Assembly: GCA_020638995.1 (NCBI GenBank)
Contig: JACKHM010000001.1
Location: forward strand, 806,001 to 870,000
Source: Planctomycetaceae bacterium
Lineage (GTDB): Bacteria > Planctomycetota > Planctomycetia > Pirellulales > Pirellulaceae
DNA length: 64,000 bases
Direction of reading: 5' to 3'
The notes under the pieces were generated by a model. The model was given only the letters and a program-made list of their open reading frames with translations, made no database searches and had not been told where the DNA came from. A program made the translations under genes and the position numbers. This document shows, in pieces, positions 7,307-16,936 of this stretch (positions within the stretch are counted from its first letter, which is position 1; every line of letters begins with the position of its first letter).

Positions 7307-10300
7307 CTACGCAGCCGGCGTGTTCTTCCTCATACAACACTGCTTATACTTGCGACCGCTGCCACAAGGACAGGGATCGTTGCGTCCAATACGCTCGGTC
7401 CGATTGCGAATGGTTTCAACCTTCGCCTCCTGCGTGTTGTCAATCGCTTGCTGTTGTTCGCTCACCAACTCGCTCGCGCTCCGCGCTTCGTCGTGGCGAG
7501 CCGAAGTTTCCACCCAAGTCGATCCAACGAACCCTTCATCGAGTTGCTCCATGCGGAAAATAAGATCGGTCACTCGTTCGCCAAGCATCGTCCACATGTT
7601 CTCGAACAATCGCATGCCTTCGCGTTTGTACTCGACCTTCGGGTCCATCTGGGCATATCCCGCAAGACCGACAGCACTGCGAAGGTGATCCATCGCGAGC
7701 AGATGATCTTTCCACGCACTGTCAACGATCTGAAGCAACAACTGCCGCTCCATGCGGCGAATTTCCGGTCGGTATCGATCTTCAACGGCGCCAAAAACTT
7801 TGATCTCCAACTCGTCGCGTTCCAAGCGGCCAATCTCGTCAACCGACATCTCGTAACCAAGATTTTCGTGAAGCCAGTGCGATAGGGCTTGCAACGCCCC
7901 CTTGCTACCCGCGACACCGGCAAGCTGTCCGCTGCTCGCCGAATCGAAGATTTTCTCGACGCGCTTCGCCGCTTCGTTGCGAGCATGTTCAGCATTCTCA
8001 CGGTCAGCCTCACTGTGCTTCAACAGCAGTGCACGGATCTCTTCGCGTTGCTTATTCCGCAGATCTTCGACGTCAATCTCGCTTTGGAAGCGACTCTTTG
8101 CCCACGCGACGAGCCCATCCCGGTCGATGCGCTCGTGCTGGTCTGCGCCGGAAGTGTACCGCAGCAACCCGGCCAACACCGGATATTCAAACTCCTTCTG
8201 GTCATAACACTCTTCTGCCCGCTCACAAACCAAAGACTTAAGATCGGGCAATTCCGTCGCTTTGACTTTCTCGAGGTCGAGTTCAATGCCAAACTTGTGT
8301 TGGACCCATGCAACGATAGTCTGTGCAGAGAAGTCAGCGTCCAAGACCGGCGCAGCTTCGGACAAATCCACACGATTGATCGATTCGCGGGCCCGGTCAA
8401 TTATCAGTTGTGCGACTTGATCGCGACCTTCGCGTTTCAGATCGCGATCGCGAAGGTTAAGTCCCCAACGCGTGTTTGCGAACTTGGCAAGCGCCTCCCA
8501 ATTCCACTCGCCTTCCTCTTCCTCTCCTGGCAAGTTTTCTTCGATGGCATCAAACACATGCATCTCGGCCAATCGTTCTGCTTCATCTTTTGCGAACTGC
8601 TCGGCACTGTCGTAGTCCATGCCGCGAAAGTCTTTCGCGTCGAACGGCATTCCAAATCGCGATGCCACGAAACCGGCGAATGACTCGATTGCATAATTGC
8701 GATTCGAGAAAACATTCAGATGGTGATCGACCTGATCTCGAATCATCTTGGCCACCAACTCGCGGCAGTTTACGCCATCAAGAATCTGTTGCCGATAGCT
8801 GTAAACCCGTTTGCGTTGCTCGTCCATGACTTCGTCGTATTCGAGCAAGTTTTTGCGGACTTCAAAGTTACGCTCTTCAACCTTCTTTTGAGCTGCTTCG
8901 ATGCGGCGCGTGACCAATTTGCTTTCGATCCGCTCGCCTTCCTGCATACCGAGACGTTCGAGGATGCTCTTCACCCAGGGGCCGGCAAAAATCCGCATCA
9001 AGTCATCTTCCAGCGACAGGTAGAAACGACTGCTTCCCGGATCACCTTGCCGACCACAGCGACCTCGAAGCTGCAAGTCAATGCGGCGAGCCTCATGGCG
9101 TTCCGTGCCGATGACGTGCAACCCTCCGAGGCCCTTCACGTGCTCGCCCATGGCCTTCATATCTTCGGCCACTTCGATCTCTTCGACCAAGCTGTCCCAG
9201 ATTTCGCTAGGAACGTCCAGCCGCGTCTCGTATTCATGTTGTAACCGCGCCCATGCCATCGTTTCGGCATTACCACCCAACACAATGTCGGTTCCCCGAC
9301 CAGCCATGTTTGTAGCAATCGTAACCGCACCGACACGCCCCGCCTGAGCGACGATATCGGCTTCACGTTTATGCTGCTTGGCATTCAACACTTCGTGCTT
9401 CACACCACGTTTGTCCAGCAATTCGGATAGCCGTTCACTTTTCTCGATCGATACCGTACCGACCAGCACAGGACGGCCCTTGCGTTCGATAGTATCGATT
9501 TTGGATGGTTCAAAGGTCTCGGTCGCCTTGCCTTCTTTTGGTTGCAAGACAATCGCGTCGTCTGTCTCTTTGACGATCGTACCCCAATACTCGTCGCCGT
9601 CCTTCATTACCAACACATCCCAACGAATGTGCCGCTCGATGTCGTCGGCCACGGCGATGAATTTCTCCCGCTCGGTCCGATAGATCACATCAGGATGGCT
9701 TATGCGTTGCAGCGTACGATTCGGCGGGATGGCGATCACGTCCAATTCGTAGATCTTCCAGAACTCGTTCGCCTCCGTCATCGCGGTACCTGTCATACCG
9801 CACAGCTTGTTGTACAGCTTGAAGAAGTTCTGAAGCGTGATGGTGGCCAGCGTCTGCGTCTCTTCCTTGATCTTGACGCCCTCTTTCGCCTCGACAGATT
9901 GATGCAGCCCATCGCTCCACTGCCGCCCTTCCATCAGCCGACCGGTGAACTCGTCGACGATGATAATACTGCCATCTTTGATGACGTAGTTCACATCCTT
10001 TTTGTAAAGGTAGTGTGCCTTCAGTGCGTTGTCGATCAGGTGCGGCCACTCCATGTTGCCGGCCGTGTAGAAGCTTTCGACGCCCGCTAGTTTTTCCGCG
10101 GCGCGGACACCCTCATCGGTCAACGTGACGGAGTGATCCTTTTCGCTGACCGTAAAATGCTCCTCTTTTTGCAGCGTGCGGGCAATTCGATCCGCATCGG
10201 TATACTTGCGGACATCCTGGAACGCCGGTCCTGATATGATCAGCGGCGTACGCGCTTCGTCGATCAGGATGTTGTCAACTTCGTCGATGATCGCAAAATT

Positions 10301-10996
10301 CAATCGACCTTGCGATTGCTGATAGCGTTTCTCGAATCGGTCATCTCCACGAGCCGCAGGACGCATATTGTCGCGGAGGTAATCGAAACCAAACTCGTTG
10401 TTGGTTCCGTACGTAATATCACAGGCGTAAGCCTTCTGCCGATCGAGCACGGCCATATCGTTCTGAATTGCGCCGACAGTTAACCCCAGGCCCATGTACA
10501 GGGGAGCCATCCACTCCATATCCCGACGCGCGAGATAGTCGTTGACGGTAATCACGTGAACGCCCTTGCCCTCGATAGCGTTCAGATAGGCTGGCAATGT
10601 CGCGACGAGGGTTTTGCCTTCTCCGGTGATCATTTCTGCAATGGCACCGCCGTGCAGCACCATGCCTCCGATCAACTGAACGTCGTAATGCCTCATCCCA
10701 AGAAAACGCTTGCCGCCCTCGCGACAGACGGCAAAGGCCTCGATCAGGATGTCGTCCAGCGTCTCGCCGTTGGCCAGCCGCTCGCGAAACTTCGCGGTTT
10801 GCCCACGTAGCTCAACTTCGGACATCGACTCATACTTCGACTCCAGGTTGTTGATTGCGTCGACTTTCGACTGTAACTTCTTAATGTAGCGGGCGTTCGA
10901 CGAACCAAACAATCCTGTGAGACCTCGCTCAAACCCGCGCAACAAGCCGCCGAAAAATAGGCCGAGGTATTCCCAGATACGTTCCAAAACTTCCAT
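7307..10996 (-). CDS. secA: Preprotein translocase ATPase SecA, enlarged form
   Basis: 1229 residues, about 330 more than the usual 840-900. It drives proteins through SecYEG by ATP hydrolysis. Visible motifs: Walker A MITGEGKT (122-129), DEVDNILIDEART (238-250; Asn where Ser is common), the preprotein cross-linking region, CGMTGTA (399-405), and GRGTDIVLGG from 567. The C-terminus has the zinc-binding SEC-C motif (NDPCPCGSGRKYKQCC). Two regions are expanded. About 50 residues (457-505, WDVLVMKDGDEYWGTIVKE ...) split the usual ERH/GRPVLVGT join between helicase segments. A long acidic helical insertion lies in the scaffold/wing region (about 790-1100). The ATG at 10996 opens with MEVLERIWEYLG. 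Confidence 0.96.
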   Translation of the reverse strand: MEVLERIWEYLGLFFGGLLRGFERGLTGLFGSSNARYIKKLQSKVDAINNLESKYESMSEVELRGQTAKFRERLANGETLDDILIEAFAVCREGGKRFLGMRHYDVQLIGGMVLHGGAIAEMITGEGKTLVATLPAYLNAIEGKGVHVITVNDYLARRDMEWMAPLYMGLGLTVGAIQNDMAVLDRQKAYACDITYGTNNEFGFDYLRDNMRPAARGDDRFEKRYQQSQGRLNFAIIDEVDNILIDEARTPLIISGPAFQDVRKYTDADRIARTLQKEEHFTVSEKDHSVTLTDEGVRAAEKLAGVESFYTAGNMEWPHLIDNALKAHYLYKKDVNYVIKDGSIIIVDEFTGRLMEGRQWSDGLHQSVEAKEGVKIKEETQTLATITLQNFFKLYNKLCGMTGTAMTEANEFWKIYELDVIAIPPNRTLQRISHPDVIYRTEREKFIAVADDIERHIRWDVLVMKDGDEYWGTIVKETDDAIVLQPKEGKATETFEPSKIDTIERKGRPVLVGTVSIEKSERLSELLDKRGVKHEVLNAKQHKREADIVAQAGRVGAVTIATNMAGRGTDIVLGGNAETMAWARLQHEYETRLDVPSEIWDSLVEEIEVAEDMKAMGEHVKGLGGLHVIGTERHEARRIDLQLRGRCGRQGDPGSSRFYLSLEDDLMRIFAGPWVKSILERLGMQEGERIESKLVTRRIEAAQKKVEERNFEVRKNLLEYDEVMDEQRKRVYSYRQQILDGVNCRELVAKMIRDQVDHHLNVFSNRNYAIESFAGFVASRFGMPFDAKDFRGMDYDSAEQFAKDEAERLAEMHVFDAIEENLPGEEEEGEWNWEALAKFANTRWGLNLRDRDLKREGRDQVAQLIIDRARESINRVDLSEAAPVLDADFSAQTIVAWVQHKFGIELDLEKVKATELPDLKSLVCERAEECYDQKEFEYPVLAGLLRYTSGADQHERIDRDGLVAWAKSRFQSEIDVEDLRNKQREEIRALLLKHSEADRENAEHARNEAAKRVEKIFDSASSGQLAGVAGSKGALQALSHWLHENLGYEMSVDEIGRLERDELEIKVFGAVEDRYRPEIRRMERQLLLQIVDSAWKDHLLAMDHLRSAVGLAGYAQMDPKVEYKREGMRLFENMWTMLGERVTDLIFRMEQLDEGFVGSTWVETSARHDEARSASELVSEQQQAIDNTQEAKVETIRNRTERIGRNDPCPCGSGRKYKQCCMRKNTPAA

Positions 10997-11218
10997 AATG
11001 CAAAACGCAATCGGTTATTCGTTGTGAATCAGGTCAGCGATCGGCGTTGCCAATGGCAGGCCGATCGTACGGTGTTAGAAGCGCGCAACTTCCCCCGCCG
11101 AAGTAGCTTATAGCGATCAGAAAAACTGGTCAACTGCGGAAACATCCGCCGAATGTGTTGACATTCCTTAACAAACAGACACTTTGCGAATACGATCTCG
11201 CATTCGTGCCGCTCAAAG

Positions 11219-12073
11219 GTGACGTCGTCGGCTGCGAATTTCCACGATTCTCACGAGACAGTTCTCTTGCCCAAGACCCCCAGAACGATTGATTTCACCG
11301 GCGAAATGATCCTGCTAGGGACCGGCACCTCCGTTGGCGTCCCGTCGATCGGCTGTGATTGTGACGTCTGCCTCAGCGAAGACCCTCGCAACAAGCGGAC
11401 GCGTTGTTCGATTATTCTCGGGATGCCGGGCGGCAATTTGCTAGTCGACACTTCGCCCGATCTGCGATTCCAGTTGCTTCGTGAGGGGATTGGCATCGTC
11501 CATGCCGTGGTCTATACCCACGAGCACGCGGATCACATCTTTGGCTTGGACGATCTGAGGCTTTTTCAGTTCTACTTGGATCACCCACTGCCCTTGTATT
11601 GTGAGGCGAACGTCGAGCAGCGGCTGCGGCACTCGTTCGACTACGCCTTCTCGGATCGCGAGCAAACGCATGTCGGTGCTATCCCTCAACTGGTTTTTCG
11701 TCAGATCTCGACCGACCCGTTCGAGGCTCTTGGTGCAAGGATTCAACCGATACGACTCCTGCACGGTCCACGATTCCAGGTACTCGGCTTTCGGGTCGGG
11801 GACGTAGCCTACTGTACCGACACCAATCAAATCCCCAACGAAAGCCTCGCATTACTCGAAGGCCTTGATGTATTGATTCTCGACGCACTCCGTAGACGTC
11901 CGCACGTCACTCACTTCAGTTTGGAAGAGGCCGTTGCCATCGCCGAGCGTCTTCATCCCAAACAGACTTTTTTCACACATATCAGCCACGACTTAGATCA
12001 CAACGACACAAACTCGAAGCTGCCCGCCAATATGCAGCTGGCCTATGACGGCCAACGGATCGCGCTCACTTAA
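11219..12073 (+). CDS. MBL-fold metallo-hydrolase, PhnP-like
   Basis: 284 residues from a GTG at 11219; an ATG at 11306 just before LLGTGTSVGVPSIGC is an equally good start, since the family usually begins there. Motifs of the metallo-beta-lactamase superfamily: GTSVGVPSIGCDCDVC with a Cys cluster typical of the PhnP-like branch, HEHADHIFGLDD (metal-binding HxHxDH), a later CTDTNQIP segment in the place of the metal-bridging Asp, and a C-terminal THISHDLDH. PhnP relatives are phosphodiesterases acting on cyclic phosphates, but substrate cannot be read from sequence. Divergent from secA across 222 bp; convergent with the DUF1501 gene. Confidence 0.85.
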   Translation: MTSSAANFHDSHETVLLPKTPRTIDFTGEMILLGTGTSVGVPSIGCDCDVCLSEDPRNKRTRCSIILGMPGGNLLVDTSPDLRFQLLREGIGIVHAVVYTHEHADHIFGLDDLRLFQFYLDHPLPLYCEANVEQRLRHSFDYAFSDREQTHVGAIPQLVFRQISTDPFEALGARIQPIRLLHGPRFQVLGFRVGDVAYCTDTNQIPNESLALLEGLDVLILDALRRRPHVTHFSLEEAVAIAERLHPKQTFFTHISHDLDHNDTNSKLPANMQLAYDGQRIALT

Positions 12074-12100
12074 TATGTAATCGCTTCGTAGGACCACGAT

Positions 12101-12144
12101 TAATCTCTAACGCGTCTTGAGATAATCTCTAACATATCCTGAGA
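12101..12144. repeat. Two tandem copies of a 22-bp unit
   Basis: Two adjacent 22-bp units start TAATCTCTAAC and end TGAGA, with differences confined to the middle (18 of 22 positions identical by eye). Each unit has a weak dyad (TCTC ... GAGA). They lie between the convergent MBL-hydrolase and DUF1501 genes, where they could assist bidirectional termination or be a minisatellite. Confidence 0.6.
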
Positions 12145-12176
12145 GACTTCATAGCCGTGTAATCCCAGGCATTAGC

Positions 12177-13469
12177 CTACGCGAATAGATTGGAAATAAC
12201 CCTTCCATTCGGAACCAGCATGACGGGGCGACCTGTGTTGGTGTGATATTCCGTCAGCGGATCGATACCAAGTGCGTGATAGATCGTAGCAGCTAAGTCA
12301 TCCGGTGTAATGTCTGTGCCGTCGTCGGGAGCTTCGCCACCAGCGTCCGTTCCACCGATCAGCTGGCCCGGCTGAACGCCCCCACCGGCAAACAACGACC
12401 AGCTCGCGCGAGGATAATGATCGCGTCCGGCGTTGACGTTAATCTTGGGTGTACGACCGAACTCTCCCATCGCTACGACAAGCGTCCGTTCGAGCAAGCC
12501 CTTCTCGGCCAAGGTCTCAATCACCGAGACGAGTCCAACGTCTAATGGTGGAATCAATCGGCGATGTCCTGCGAAGTTATCCGTGTGTGTATCCCATCCG
12601 GCGTTGCTGACCGTGATGAAAGGAACACCGAATTCAATTAGTCGACAGGCCAACAACAAACTCTGGTTGAACTCATCAGGCGCAAAACGCTCGCGGACAG
12701 CGTCTGATTCGAGCGTGACGTCAAACGCTTTCTGAGCACGCGGCGAAGTGATCATGCTATAAGCCTGTCCGCCAAACTTGTCCAACGCTTCGAGCAGTTG
12801 GCTGTTCGTCTCGACATCGCGAAACGTCCGATCGACTTTCTTTAACAGTGCTTCGCGTCGATTGACGCGGTCGAATGTTAAGCCCTCGGCCAAAGAGATG
12901 CCACGCACCACGAACGGTTCACCAGGGCGAGGTACGGCGTTTGTTTTGAACGGCGAGTACGCATCTCCCATGAAACCCGCGTTCCATTCAGTCTTCGGAA
13001 TCGCGATATACGAGGGCATATCCGGCTTGCCTGCAAGCTCCTTGGTCGCAACCGCCCCCATCGATGGATAGATCAACGCCGGCGTCGGTCGATTGCCCGT
13101 CGAGATGTAAGACTGGCCCAACGGATGTGAACCGGCAGAATGACTGATACCTCGCAACAAGGTAAATCTGTCAGCAAACTTCGCGAACTTTGGCATGTAC
13201 TCACAAACATTCAAGCCAGGAATCGCCGACTGGATCGGTTTGAACTCGCCGCGAGTTTCACTCGGACCGTCGGGTTTCATATCGAGCGTGTCGAGATGCG
13301 ATGGCCCGCCTTCGAGGTTGATGAACAGCACTGCGTCAGCCGTGCGATTTTGTCCTTCGTTGGCAAAAGCGAATTTTGCATAACTCGGAACGGTTAAGCC
13401 CAAGCCACCGATTGTTCCCACTCGGAGGAACTCGCGTCGCGTAATGCCGTCGCAGTATCGAGATCTCAT
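12177..13469 (-). CDS. DUF1501 family exported protein
   Basis: 430 residues. The start MRSRYCDGITRREFLRVGT with a following hydrophobic stretch is a Tat signal (RREFL). The body has the DUF1501 (sulfatase-like fold) hallmarks: LFINLEGGPSHLDTLDMKP, GISHSAGSHPLGQSYISTGNRP, and VVAMGEFGRTPKINVNAGRDHYPRAS. The metal-coordinating Asp/His pattern of alkaline-phosphatase-like proteins is retained. These proteins are almost always paired with a DUF1549/DUF1553 gene in planctomycetes, as here (70 bp downstream of it, same strand). Function is not established; secreted polysaccharide or organic matter degradation has been proposed for the pair. Confidence 0.93.
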   Translation of the reverse strand: MRSRYCDGITRREFLRVGTIGGLGLTVPSYAKFAFANEGQNRTADAVLFINLEGGPSHLDTLDMKPDGPSETRGEFKPIQSAIPGLNVCEYMPKFAKFADRFTLLRGISHSAGSHPLGQSYISTGNRPTPALIYPSMGAVATKELAGKPDMPSYIAIPKTEWNAGFMGDAYSPFKTNAVPRPGEPFVVRGISLAEGLTFDRVNRREALLKKVDRTFRDVETNSQLLEALDKFGGQAYSMITSPRAQKAFDVTLESDAVRERFAPDEFNQSLLLACRLIEFGVPFITVSNAGWDTHTDNFAGHRRLIPPLDVGLVSVIETLAEKGLLERTLVVAMGEFGRTPKINVNAGRDHYPRASWSLFAGGGVQPGQLIGGTDAGGEAPDDGTDITPDDLAATIYHALGIDPLTEYHTNTGRPVMLVPNGRVISNLFA

Positions 13470-13539
13470 CGCGGTGTCCTCAAGGCAGACGCGAAACTCC
13501 GTGACTTGAGTGACTCATGTCGCGGAGTTCCGGGTGAAA

Positions 13540-16500
13540 CTAATGATTCGTAATAAACTCTTGGGTGTTTAACAGAGCCCACAGCAAATCATGTGTGGCC
13601 TCGACCGCCTCTTCCGATTCCAAAACATGCGTGCGGCAATCGGAGAGTTCTCGGTCGGTGGGCATTCGCGTGAGGGTTCGCAAGTAGGCATCGGTCACAA
13701 GCCGATCAACGCGTTCTGGAGATAACTCCTCGTTCTTGAGTTGCGCAATCCAGCCGTCTTTACGGATCAGCAGATCCAACATTTCTTGATCATTGCGGAC
13801 GTACAATGATTGCAACAAGGTCGGCTCGTCTTGTCGCTCGCAATCACAATTCGTCGTGCGCAACGGCTTGCCGAAGATCAACAGCGAAAAATCAATCGCT
13901 CGCGTTTGATACGATACGGGGTGTTGCCCAATCTTGCGGTTAGCAACTTTCTCGGCAGACGTCTTCAACACAGCATCACTTGCTGTCGCAGAATGGATCG
14001 CGTCGATCGCGACTTCGGCTGGCAAACGACGAAGCACCGCATGGCTGAAATTACGAGCGTCCGTACGATTCGAATCGTTCGGTCGCCAGCTCAGTTGATA
14101 AGTGCGGCTGTTGACGATCGTACGATGCAGCCACTTCATGTCGTATCCGCTGGAGATGAATCCTTCCGCGAGATAATCGAGCAAAGCCTTGTTGCTCGGT
14201 GGGTTGGCGAGGTTCAAATCATCGGGAGGATCGATAATGCCTACGTTGAAGTAGTTGGTCCAGATACGATTCACAAACGACTTGGCAAAGTAGCGATTTG
14301 GCTCCGCAAGCAGCCACTCCATCAACGGCTCGCGAGGATCTTCGTACTGACTCAAATCGATCTCGGAACCACCGAGCAACTTGCCGGGCTGCTCGCCCTT
14401 GGCCGGTTCGATATAAACTTCGTTCCAAGGGATCGGTCGTCCTTCGGCCGCAATGCGAAGATAGCTCTGACGCCGAAGTGCCGCAGTGTTCAACTTGACG
14501 GGCACTCCGAGCATGTGCTGCATTGCTTCGTGCAGCGGCTTGGCGTCAGGCGGTACGCCGGCTTTGATGCGGGTGAAGAATTCCGTGAACAGCTCGAAGT
14601 CGCGTTTTGACCATTGATCGTACGGATGCTTGTGACATTGCGCACAGTCCAGCCGCACGCCGAGAAACGTGTACCCGAAAGCCAAAGCCTTGTCCGTGGG
14701 CTGCGTGATGTTGTCGCGATACCAGAAGTGGGGCATCGAATTATCAAGTGCCGCAAAATCCGTCGGCTCGACGGCATCAGTGAACTTGCTTTGTTCGACG
14801 ATGAACTCGCGATAAGGTTGCCCGGGTGGCCGGCTGCGCGCCAGTAAGATGCCCTTCGCAATTTCGTCCCAACCCACATTCTCTCGCACGCGTCGTTCGA
14901 TCCATGCTCGCCACTGGGCGGCCACGGGTTGAGCCATCTCCGTGGCACCGAGATATCCAGCGTTGCTGCCCGTCAGATCGCAGAGCCTCGTCGTCCACCA
15001 GGTGACATACGCCGGATGCTCCAATAGGTCGTCAATCTTGCGAGAGCGCTTATCGGGTGAAGTATCAGCGAGGAACTCTCGGATCTCGTCGGGTGTCGGT
15101 AGTGTCCCGATCATGTCGAGACTTACTCGCCGCAAGAACTCTTCGTCTTGCGATAACTCGGACGGCACAATCCCTAACTCAGCAAGCTTGTTAACGACAT
15201 GCCGATCAATCTCGGTAGGCGCAGCGACATCAGGAAACTCGTCGCCCGTGAGATTCGTCACAGGACGCAGAACTTGCGTCGAGAAGATGCCATTGTCGTA
15301 GAACGCAACGATGTAGGTGTCACCCTTGCCGCGCCCCGTCACGACCCCATCAGGCGACACGTCGGCGACAACTTCGTCGTTGGTTTGAAACCGCGTCAGC
15401 GCAGTCACATCTTCGCGGGTGCCGTCTGACCATACAGCTTCGACTTGGAGTTGCTCCGTCTCGCCGGCATCCGCAAACACGATCTCGGTGGGTGTTACCA
15501 TTAAACGCTCGAACTTGGGCGCATCCCCGCCGATACCTTTCGCGCCGCCTTCAATCCAGCGGCGTAGCAACTGTTGCTCCCAACCGCCGGCAGGCAAACG
15601 CAGTCCGCCTTCATGTTCTTCCGCCGACGTCGGCTTATTGAGAATCAGACTATCGCCAGGTGAATCAAGATCGATCCGCTCACGCAGATTGTCGTGATCC
15701 ATCTCAAAGTCGTAACCGAACATCGATAGCCGGAACCCGCCCTGCCCTTGGAACGATCCGTGACAAGCTCGTCCATTACAGCCAAGGCGGCCCAGCAGTG
15801 GGACGACGTGCTTCTGAAAGTCCGGAACTTCCTTTGTTGACGCGATGCGATCCCGAATCGGGGGAAGCGTCAATGCAGGACGGCTGCCTGGTCCATCCAC
15901 ACGATCGTTGGCTGTGACGGATGAGGGATCCGTCCCGCTCGTCCTTCGATCAACCGGATCTACAAAGAGTCGAGTCTCGGGCAAAGCCATATTCAACTCA
16001 GCCAGTCCGACCGCCGAACACTCGGTGCCGTACAATTCTAAAACCTTGAGCTGGTTGAGCATGGCAAGCGAAGCGACCCCTCGATCATCGACAGTCGAAC
16101 CGTTCAAGCTCAGATGTTCGAGGCTCTCGATCGCCTTCAGGTGTGCAACCGAAGTACCGTCCAGGGCACAATTCTCTAAATACAAGACACGTAGGTTCGG
16201 CAAGGCAGCCAGTTCGGCCAACCCGGGACCAGCCACTTTCGTATCACTCAATAGCAGCGTTTCGAGTTCCTTCAGGTTGCACAAGTGCTTCAAACCTTGG
16301 TCCGTGACTTCGGTTTGTTCGAGTGACAGGTCCGTGAGTTGCAACAACTCGGCGATATTCGCCAGACCTGCATCGGTGATCTTAGTCTCGGCAAGATAGA
16401 GCCGCTCCAGCTTTGAGAGACCTTTCAAATGAACCAACGTCGCGTCGCCGACACCCGACTTTGACAGCAGCAGCGTTTCCAGATTCGTCAGCCCAGCGAG

Positions 16501-16785
16501 ATGATGTGTGTTCGCGTCGGTGATCTGCGGGCACACGATCGCTAAGTAATCGAGTTGCTTGAAATGTTGTAAGTGGATTAACGCCTCGTCAGTAACAACC
16601 GACTTGCTCAGGCGCAGAAGCCGAGTCGTGCCATCCTTGTTGAATTGGATGTTCGTCCGCAAGCGGCTCAAGGCGTCAACAGCCTGCTGTTCAGGCGACG
16701 GCGGTTGATCTTGTTCCGCATGAACGGGAATCGAGAAACAAACGAATTGGACGAGTGCAACGGCGAGGAAGGGTGACAGCCGCAT
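13540..16785 (-). CDS. LRR - DUF1549 - DUF1553 exported protein
   Basis: 1081 residues from the ATG at 16785, preferred over the in-frame ATG at 16836 because GAGAGG lies 8 nt upstream and a signal peptide follows (MRLSPFLAVALVQFVCFSIPVHA). After it come about ten leucine-rich repeats (about 35-280) of the ITDAGLxxLxxLxxLxxLxL type. A cytochrome-like CNGRACHG segment follows (possible heme c attachment of CX4CH type), then a bacterial Ig-like stretch (VEAVWSDGTREDVTALTRFQTND). DUF1549 carries LDCAQCHKHPYDQW, and DUF1553 has FVNRIWTNYFNVGIIDPPDDL. The gene is upstream of the DUF1501 gene in one operon. The repeats suggest a binding surface fused to the core module. Confidence 0.93.
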   Translation of the reverse strand: MRLSPFLAVALVQFVCFSIPVHAEQDQPPSPEQQAVDALSRLRTNIQFNKDGTTRLLRLSKSVVTDEALIHLQHFKQLDYLAIVCPQITDANTHHLAGLTNLETLLLSKSGVGDATLVHLKGLSKLERLYLAETKITDAGLANIAELLQLTDLSLEQTEVTDQGLKHLCNLKELETLLLSDTKVAGPGLAELAALPNLRVLYLENCALDGTSVAHLKAIESLEHLSLNGSTVDDRGVASLAMLNQLKVLELYGTECSAVGLAELNMALPETRLFVDPVDRRTSGTDPSSVTANDRVDGPGSRPALTLPPIRDRIASTKEVPDFQKHVVPLLGRLGCNGRACHGSFQGQGGFRLSMFGYDFEMDHDNLRERIDLDSPGDSLILNKPTSAEEHEGGLRLPAGGWEQQLLRRWIEGGAKGIGGDAPKFERLMVTPTEIVFADAGETEQLQVEAVWSDGTREDVTALTRFQTNDEVVADVSPDGVVTGRGKGDTYIVAFYDNGIFSTQVLRPVTNLTGDEFPDVAAPTEIDRHVVNKLAELGIVPSELSQDEEFLRRVSLDMIGTLPTPDEIREFLADTSPDKRSRKIDDLLEHPAYVTWWTTRLCDLTGSNAGYLGATEMAQPVAAQWRAWIERRVRENVGWDEIAKGILLARSRPPGQPYREFIVEQSKFTDAVEPTDFAALDNSMPHFWYRDNITQPTDKALAFGYTFLGVRLDCAQCHKHPYDQWSKRDFELFTEFFTRIKAGVPPDAKPLHEAMQHMLGVPVKLNTAALRRQSYLRIAAEGRPIPWNEVYIEPAKGEQPGKLLGGSEIDLSQYEDPREPLMEWLLAEPNRYFAKSFVNRIWTNYFNVGIIDPPDDLNLANPPSNKALLDYLAEGFISSGYDMKWLHRTIVNSRTYQLSWRPNDSNRTDARNFSHAVLRRLPAEVAIDAIHSATASDAVLKTSAEKVANRKIGQHPVSYQTRAIDFSLLIFGKPLRTTNCDCERQDEPTLLQSLYVRNDQEMLDLLIRKDGWIAQLKNEELSPERVDRLVTDAYLRTLTRMPTDRELSDCRTHVLESEEAVEATHDLLWALLNTQEFITNH

Positions 16786-16936
16786 GGGTCTGGCCTCTCG
16801 CAAATCTTCTGGTGGGAATAAAACGCAGCTTCGCATTATAGCTTGGTCGCCTCGTCGTTATACAATCATGGCGGTAAAAAGTCACCTTCCCGAAATAGTG
16901 CGGAATCCAAGTTTCAAGAATGCGGAGGTATGAGCC

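Noticed and set aside
7295..7885. Plus-strand open frames opposite secA
   Set aside because: secA is well supported over its full length; the opposite frames are shadows.
11158..11163. TTGACA upstream of the MBL hydrolase as a -35 box
   Set aside because: No -10 element at 16-18 bp spacing.
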